A stretch of DNA of 44,694 bases from an uncultured Chromatiaceae bacterium (lineage in GTDB: Bacteria; Pseudomonadota; Gammaproteobacteria; Tenderiales; Tenderiaceae): assembly GCA_945787785.1 (NCBI GenBank), contig CALZIO010000019.1, forward strand, positions 1 to 44,694. Direction: 5' to 3'. A program made the position numbers and the translations under genes. Each line of letters opens with the position of its first letter. The stretch's first letter is position 1. The notes under the pieces were generated by a model. The model ran no database searches. It was not told where the DNA came from and was given only the letters and a program-made list of their open reading frames with translations. Below are positions 42,344-44,694 of the stretch, piece by piece.

Positions 42344-42485
42344 ATTTCCCCCTCCCTTGACGCACCCATGTGGGCATAAAGGAGGGGGCTGGGGCGAGGG
42401 TGAAATGTCACAGCGTCACAGCCGAGTAGAATTGTTCAAGTTGTCACCCCCACCCTAATCCTCCCCCGAAATGGGGGAGGGAAAT
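42344..42485. repeat. palindromic G/C-tract intergenic repeat (MITE/REP-like)
   Basis: This 142-bp element fills most of the hom-thrC gap. Its ends are near-inverted copies: ATTTCCCCCTCCC at 42344-42356 and GGGGGAGGGAAAT at 42473-42485. Each side contains its own perfect eight-pair hairpin: CCCCCTCC/GGAGGGGG (42348-42355 with 42381-42388) and CCTCCCCC/GGGGGAGG (42460-42467 with 42473-42480). GGGTGA (42398-42403) and TCACCC (42444-42449) pair between the halves. There is no ORF. It resembles dispersed non-coding palindromic repeats of proteobacterial genomes; copy number cannot be judged from one window. Confidence 0.75.
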
Positions 42486-42502
42486 TATATTGAGAAATCG
42501 TT

Positions 42503-42508
42503 TATAAT
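42503..42508 (+). promoter_or_regulatory. candidate -10 box for thrC
   Basis: A perfect TATAAT lies 58 bp upstream of the thrC ATG and just past the palindromic repeat. No good -35 is visible at 16-18 bp; that position falls on the right end of the repeat. If real, this promoter makes thrC independent of hom. Confidence 0.4.
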
Positions 42509-42565
42509 TGCGCGCCATATAAAGAATTTTTGAAAACTTAAAGTAGTTTCTAAGGAGTTGAACCA

Positions 42566-43648
42566 ATGCCTTTTCGTCCTCGCTACACCGGACTGATCGA
42601 AAAATACCGCGACCGCCTGCCGGTCACTGATGACACTCGGCTTATCAGTCTGGGCGAAGGTAACACCCCGTTGATCAGGCTCAACAATATTCCAAAACTG
42701 ATCGGCAAGAATGTTGATATCTATGTCAAATACGAAGGCCTCAATCCAACCGGCTCGTTCAAGGATCGTGGCATGACCATGGCGGTGACCAAGGCCGTGG
42801 AAGAGGGCAGCAAAGCGATTATCTGTGCCTCGACGGGCAATACTTCCGCAGCTGCGGCTGCCTATGCCGCTCGCGCAGGCATCACTGCATTTGTGTTGAT
42901 ACCGGAAGGCAAGATTGCCTTGGGCAAACTGTCACAGGCCATGATGCACGGCGCTGTCGTGATCCAGATCAAGGGCAATTTCGACGTTGGTATGCAGCTG
43001 GTTAAAGATGTCGCCAAGGAAGCACCAGTGACCATCGTTAATTCCATCAACCCCTATCGTCTGCAAGGCCAGAAGACAGCGGCGTTTGAAATCATGGAAG
43101 AGCTGGAATGTGCGCCGGACTTCCACTGCCTACCAGTCGGTAATGCGGGCAACATCTCGGCTCACTGGATGGGATACAAGGAATACAACGACCACGGTAT
43201 CGTCAATAATCTGCCCGTTATGGTTGGCTTTCAGGCGTCAGGTTCAGCGCCGTTCATGCGCGGCGAAATGGTCGATAATCCGGAAACCGTGGCCACCGCC
43301 ATCCGTATCGGTCATCCGCAAAGCTGGGACAAGGCCTGGGCCTGTCAAAAAGAATCCAACGGCTGGTTTGATGAATGCACTGATGAAGAGATACTCGCGG
43401 CACAAAAAATGTTAGCCATGAAAGAGGGTATTTTCTGTGAACCTGCCTCAGCCACATCCTTGGCGGGGGCGATGCGTGATATCAAGAGCGGCAAGATTCC
43501 GGAAGGCAGCAAGATTGTCTGTACGCTCACAGGCCATGGCTTGAAAGATCCAGACACAGCCATCAAGCAAAGTACTTCGCCAATGATGACAGTGGATGCC
43601 ACGATGGATGCGGTGAAGAAGGCCATTCTGGATAACCTGGTGCACTAA
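42566..43648 (+). CDS. thrC: threonine synthase, short (Bacillus-type) class
   Basis: ThrC converts O-phosphohomoserine to threonine using PLP. A TAAGGAG Shine-Dalgarno precedes the ATG. The 360-residue enzyme is of the short class close to Bacillus (about 350) rather than the 428-residue E. coli form. SLGEGNTPLIRL begins the fold, the PLP Lys is residue 66 in TGSFKDRGM, and the phosphate-binding CASTGNTSAAAAAYAARAG and GNAGNISAHW loops follow. It is separated from hom by a repeat and its own likely -10, and ended by a strong terminator. Confidence 0.98.
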   Translation: MPFRPRYTGLIEKYRDRLPVTDDTRLISLGEGNTPLIRLNNIPKLIGKNVDIYVKYEGLNPTGSFKDRGMTMAVTKAVEEGSKAIICASTGNTSAAAAAYAARAGITAFVLIPEGKIALGKLSQAMMHGAVVIQIKGNFDVGMQLVKDVAKEAPVTIVNSINPYRLQGQKTAAFEIMEELECAPDFHCLPVGNAGNISAHWMGYKEYNDHGIVNNLPVMVGFQASGSAPFMRGEMVDNPETVATAIRIGHPQSWDKAWACQKESNGWFDECTDEEILAAQKMLAMKEGIFCEPASATSLAGAMRDIKSGKIPEGSKIVCTLTGHGLKDPDTAIKQSTSPMMTVDATMDAVKKAILDNLVH

Positions 43649-43672
43649 TCACACGCTTTATTCTGAAATAAG

Positions 43673-43695
43673 GGCGGCCATTGGCCGCCTTTTTT
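43673..43695 (+). terminator. Rho-independent terminator after thrC
   Basis: GGCGGCC (43673-43679) and GGCCGCC (43683-43689) form a perfect seven-pair GC stem with an ATT loop followed by six T residues (43690-43695), 24 bp after the thrC stop. Confidence 0.95.
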
Positions 43696-43923
43696 GTTTT
43701 GAAGCTGAAATAGTATTTGGCATGCCGTGTTAGTTTCTGGTGCCGATCTGGTTTGAAATATTTCCATCCCTTATGACTATCCGATACTGTGCCTTTGTCA
43801 CATACATCAGGGCGTGTTGCTGTCAGCATGCGAAATCCATAATTCCTGTATATCTGATGGGTTTTAAGAGTTTCGAATAAATTCTGTGTGGAGTAGCTTG
43901 TCTTTCTAATTAAGGTGAATGTT
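43696..43923. other. intergenic gap before the haem-motif gene
   Basis: I see no ORF of note, repeat or clear promoter hexamers in this 228-bp AT-rich gap. An AAGGTGA Shine-Dalgarno lies at its right end for the next gene. A promoter is expected because a strong terminator closes the preceding unit. Confidence 0.5.
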
Positions 43924-44397
43924 ATGATTGGACGTACTTTTTCGATTGTGGCGATTGTGTTATGGGTAATTACGATCGCAACTGCCGCTGTATTCTTTAT
44001 CAAGGGGCAAACACAAATGACAGCGGACAATAGGGTTGCTGTGATGTTGGCACCTGAGGAACGGGAATTTGTGCTGGCTGAAATGCGAATGTTGTTGGAA
44101 GGCGTACAAGGTATCACCGCAGGTGTGGCTGCAAATGATATGCAACAAATCTCGTCTTCTGCCCGCCGCATCGGCATGGCTTCAGCTGCCGATGTCAATC
44201 CTCAGCTGATGATGAAACTTCCGCTAGCTTTTAAGCAGCAGGGAATGTCAGTGCACAAACAATTTGATCAACTGGCAGATATGGCTGATAGTGGCGCCTC
44301 AGCCAACGAATTGCTGACAATGCTCTCAGAACAACTATCCTCCTGTGTGGCTTGTCATAGCATCTACACTCTTGAAGCTAACTTGGTTAAGAATTAA
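43924..44397 (+). CDS. membrane-anchored protein with C-terminal CxxCH haem motif
   Basis: From ATG 43924, preceded by AAGGTGA at 6-nt spacing, the protein has 157 residues; an upstream in-frame GTG at 43915 overlaps that Shine-Dalgarno. It has an N-terminal transmembrane anchor or uncleaved signal (about residues 8-26). A helix-rich Met/Gln/Ala region follows, and a single CVACH motif lies near the C-terminus (residues 141-145). A C-terminal CxxCH after a helical region is typical of cytochrome c'-like four-helix proteins. Topology would place the haem in the periplasm. The electron partner is unknown, and it stands alone after a terminator. Confidence 0.75.
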   Translation: MIGRTFSIVAIVLWVITIATAAVFFIKGQTQMTADNRVAVMLAPEEREFVLAEMRMLLEGVQGITAGVAANDMQQISSSARRIGMASAADVNPQLMMKLPLAFKQQGMSVHKQFDQLADMADSGASANELLTMLSEQLSSCVACHSIYTLEANLVKN

Positions 44398-44544
44398 TTA
44401 AATTTGTGATTCATGAGTACTAAAGATAGAGTCGGAAGTTTCCTTTGCTGTGTACGGCGAGCAGGGTGGTTTCATAATCAGAGCTGACGATTCAATGGGT
44501 GTTTATTTTGTGGGATTTATTTTCTGTCTCAAAAATAGCCTTAC
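44398..44544. other. AT-rich non-coding stretch
   Basis: No ORF, terminator or repeat that I can support lies between the haem-motif gene and the possible minus-strand gene end. Confidence 0.4.
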
Positions 44545-44694
44545 TATCTTGAAGCTAAAGTTTCCCGCATTCGCCTATGCGACCATACGTAGCAATGCGG
44601 CAATAAATGAATTATGTGTAGGTTTGCCCGGTTTAGGGCAAACGCTAACAAAATCTTTGTCAAGCGCGGCTTGGGTGATGAGTTTTCTCACATC
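44545..44694 (-). CDS. possible 3' end of a minus-strand gene, unknown
   Basis: A minus-strand frame is open from the window edge for 49 codons and ends in TAG at 44545-44547. The composition looks protein-like (for example KLITQAALDKDFVSVCPKPG). The frame also spans two perfect inverted repeats, GTTTGCCC/GGGCAAAC (44622-44629, 44636-44643) and CCGCATT/AATGCGG (44566-44572, 44594-44600), which would be unusual inside a gene. I recognise no family. It could equally be non-coding structured DNA. Confidence 0.3.

Noticed and set aside
44566-44643. Integron attC-like or riboswitch-like structure
   Set aside because: Inverted repeats are present, but no attC core sites, integrase or known riboswitch consensus was recognised.

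Overview
This is a 44.7 kb stretch of core chromosome, almost certainly from a non-enterobacterial gammaproteobacterium. Three things point that way. The order recN/nadK | grpE-dnaK-dnaJ-dapB-carAB-greA-(DUF4149)-yhbY-rlmE-ftsH-folP-glmM-tpiA-secG-tRNA-Leu(GAG) matches the pseudomonad-type arrangement as I remember it. nuoC and nuoD are separate genes rather than the fused nuoCD of Escherichia coli. The surE-pcm-dedA-nlpD-rpoS block is a gammaproteobacterial hallmark. GC content looks moderate, and TTG and GTG starts are frequent. I cannot name a genus from sequence alone.

Layout. 135-2711 (minus strand): recN and nadK. 2712-3183: a gap with one doubtful small ORF and a very good sigma-32 promoter. 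3184-7121: the DnaK chaperone machine (grpE, dnaK, dnaJ), with a second sigma-32 promoter whose -35 box contains the grpE stop codon. 7162-12540: dapB and carAB, with a terminator-like hairpin just before the carA ribosome-binding site. 12537-19007: greA, a DUF4149 membrane protein, yhbY (minus), a small membrane ORF, rlmE, ftsH, folP and glmM. 19121-20371: tpiA, secG and tRNA-Leu(GAG). 20497-35187: promoter, leader and a complete 14-gene nuoA-N operon for respiratory Complex I. 35286-39183: surE, pcm, a DedA-family gene, nlpD and rpoS, partly overlapping. 39192-39629 (minus): a DUF498/Mth938-family gene. 39793-43648: alaC, hom and thrC, with a G/C-rich palindromic repeat between hom and thrC. 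43924-44397: a membrane-anchored protein with one CxxCH haem motif. The right edge may hold the 3' end of a minus-strand gene.

How it works together. The window joins protein quality control and stress response (DnaK/DnaJ/GrpE, FtsH, RlmE, SurE, Pcm, RpoS), central biosynthesis (diaminopimelate, carbamoyl phosphate, folate, peptidoglycan precursor, alanine, threonine/methionine) and the main NADH-oxidising respiratory complex. In E. coli, DnaK/DnaJ/GrpE and FtsH are the negative regulators of sigma-32, and here the chaperone genes carry sigma-32 promoters.

I found no mobile element with a transposase, no CRISPR array, no toxin-antitoxin or defence locus, and no clear new multi-gene system. 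What deserves a second look is mostly regulatory: nested heat-shock promoters, a possible carAB attenuator, a hairpin over the ftsH ribosome-binding site, hairpins in the nuo leader and in the nuoA-nuoB gap, and the palindromic repeat upstream of thrC. A few poorly characterised genes are also worth attention.
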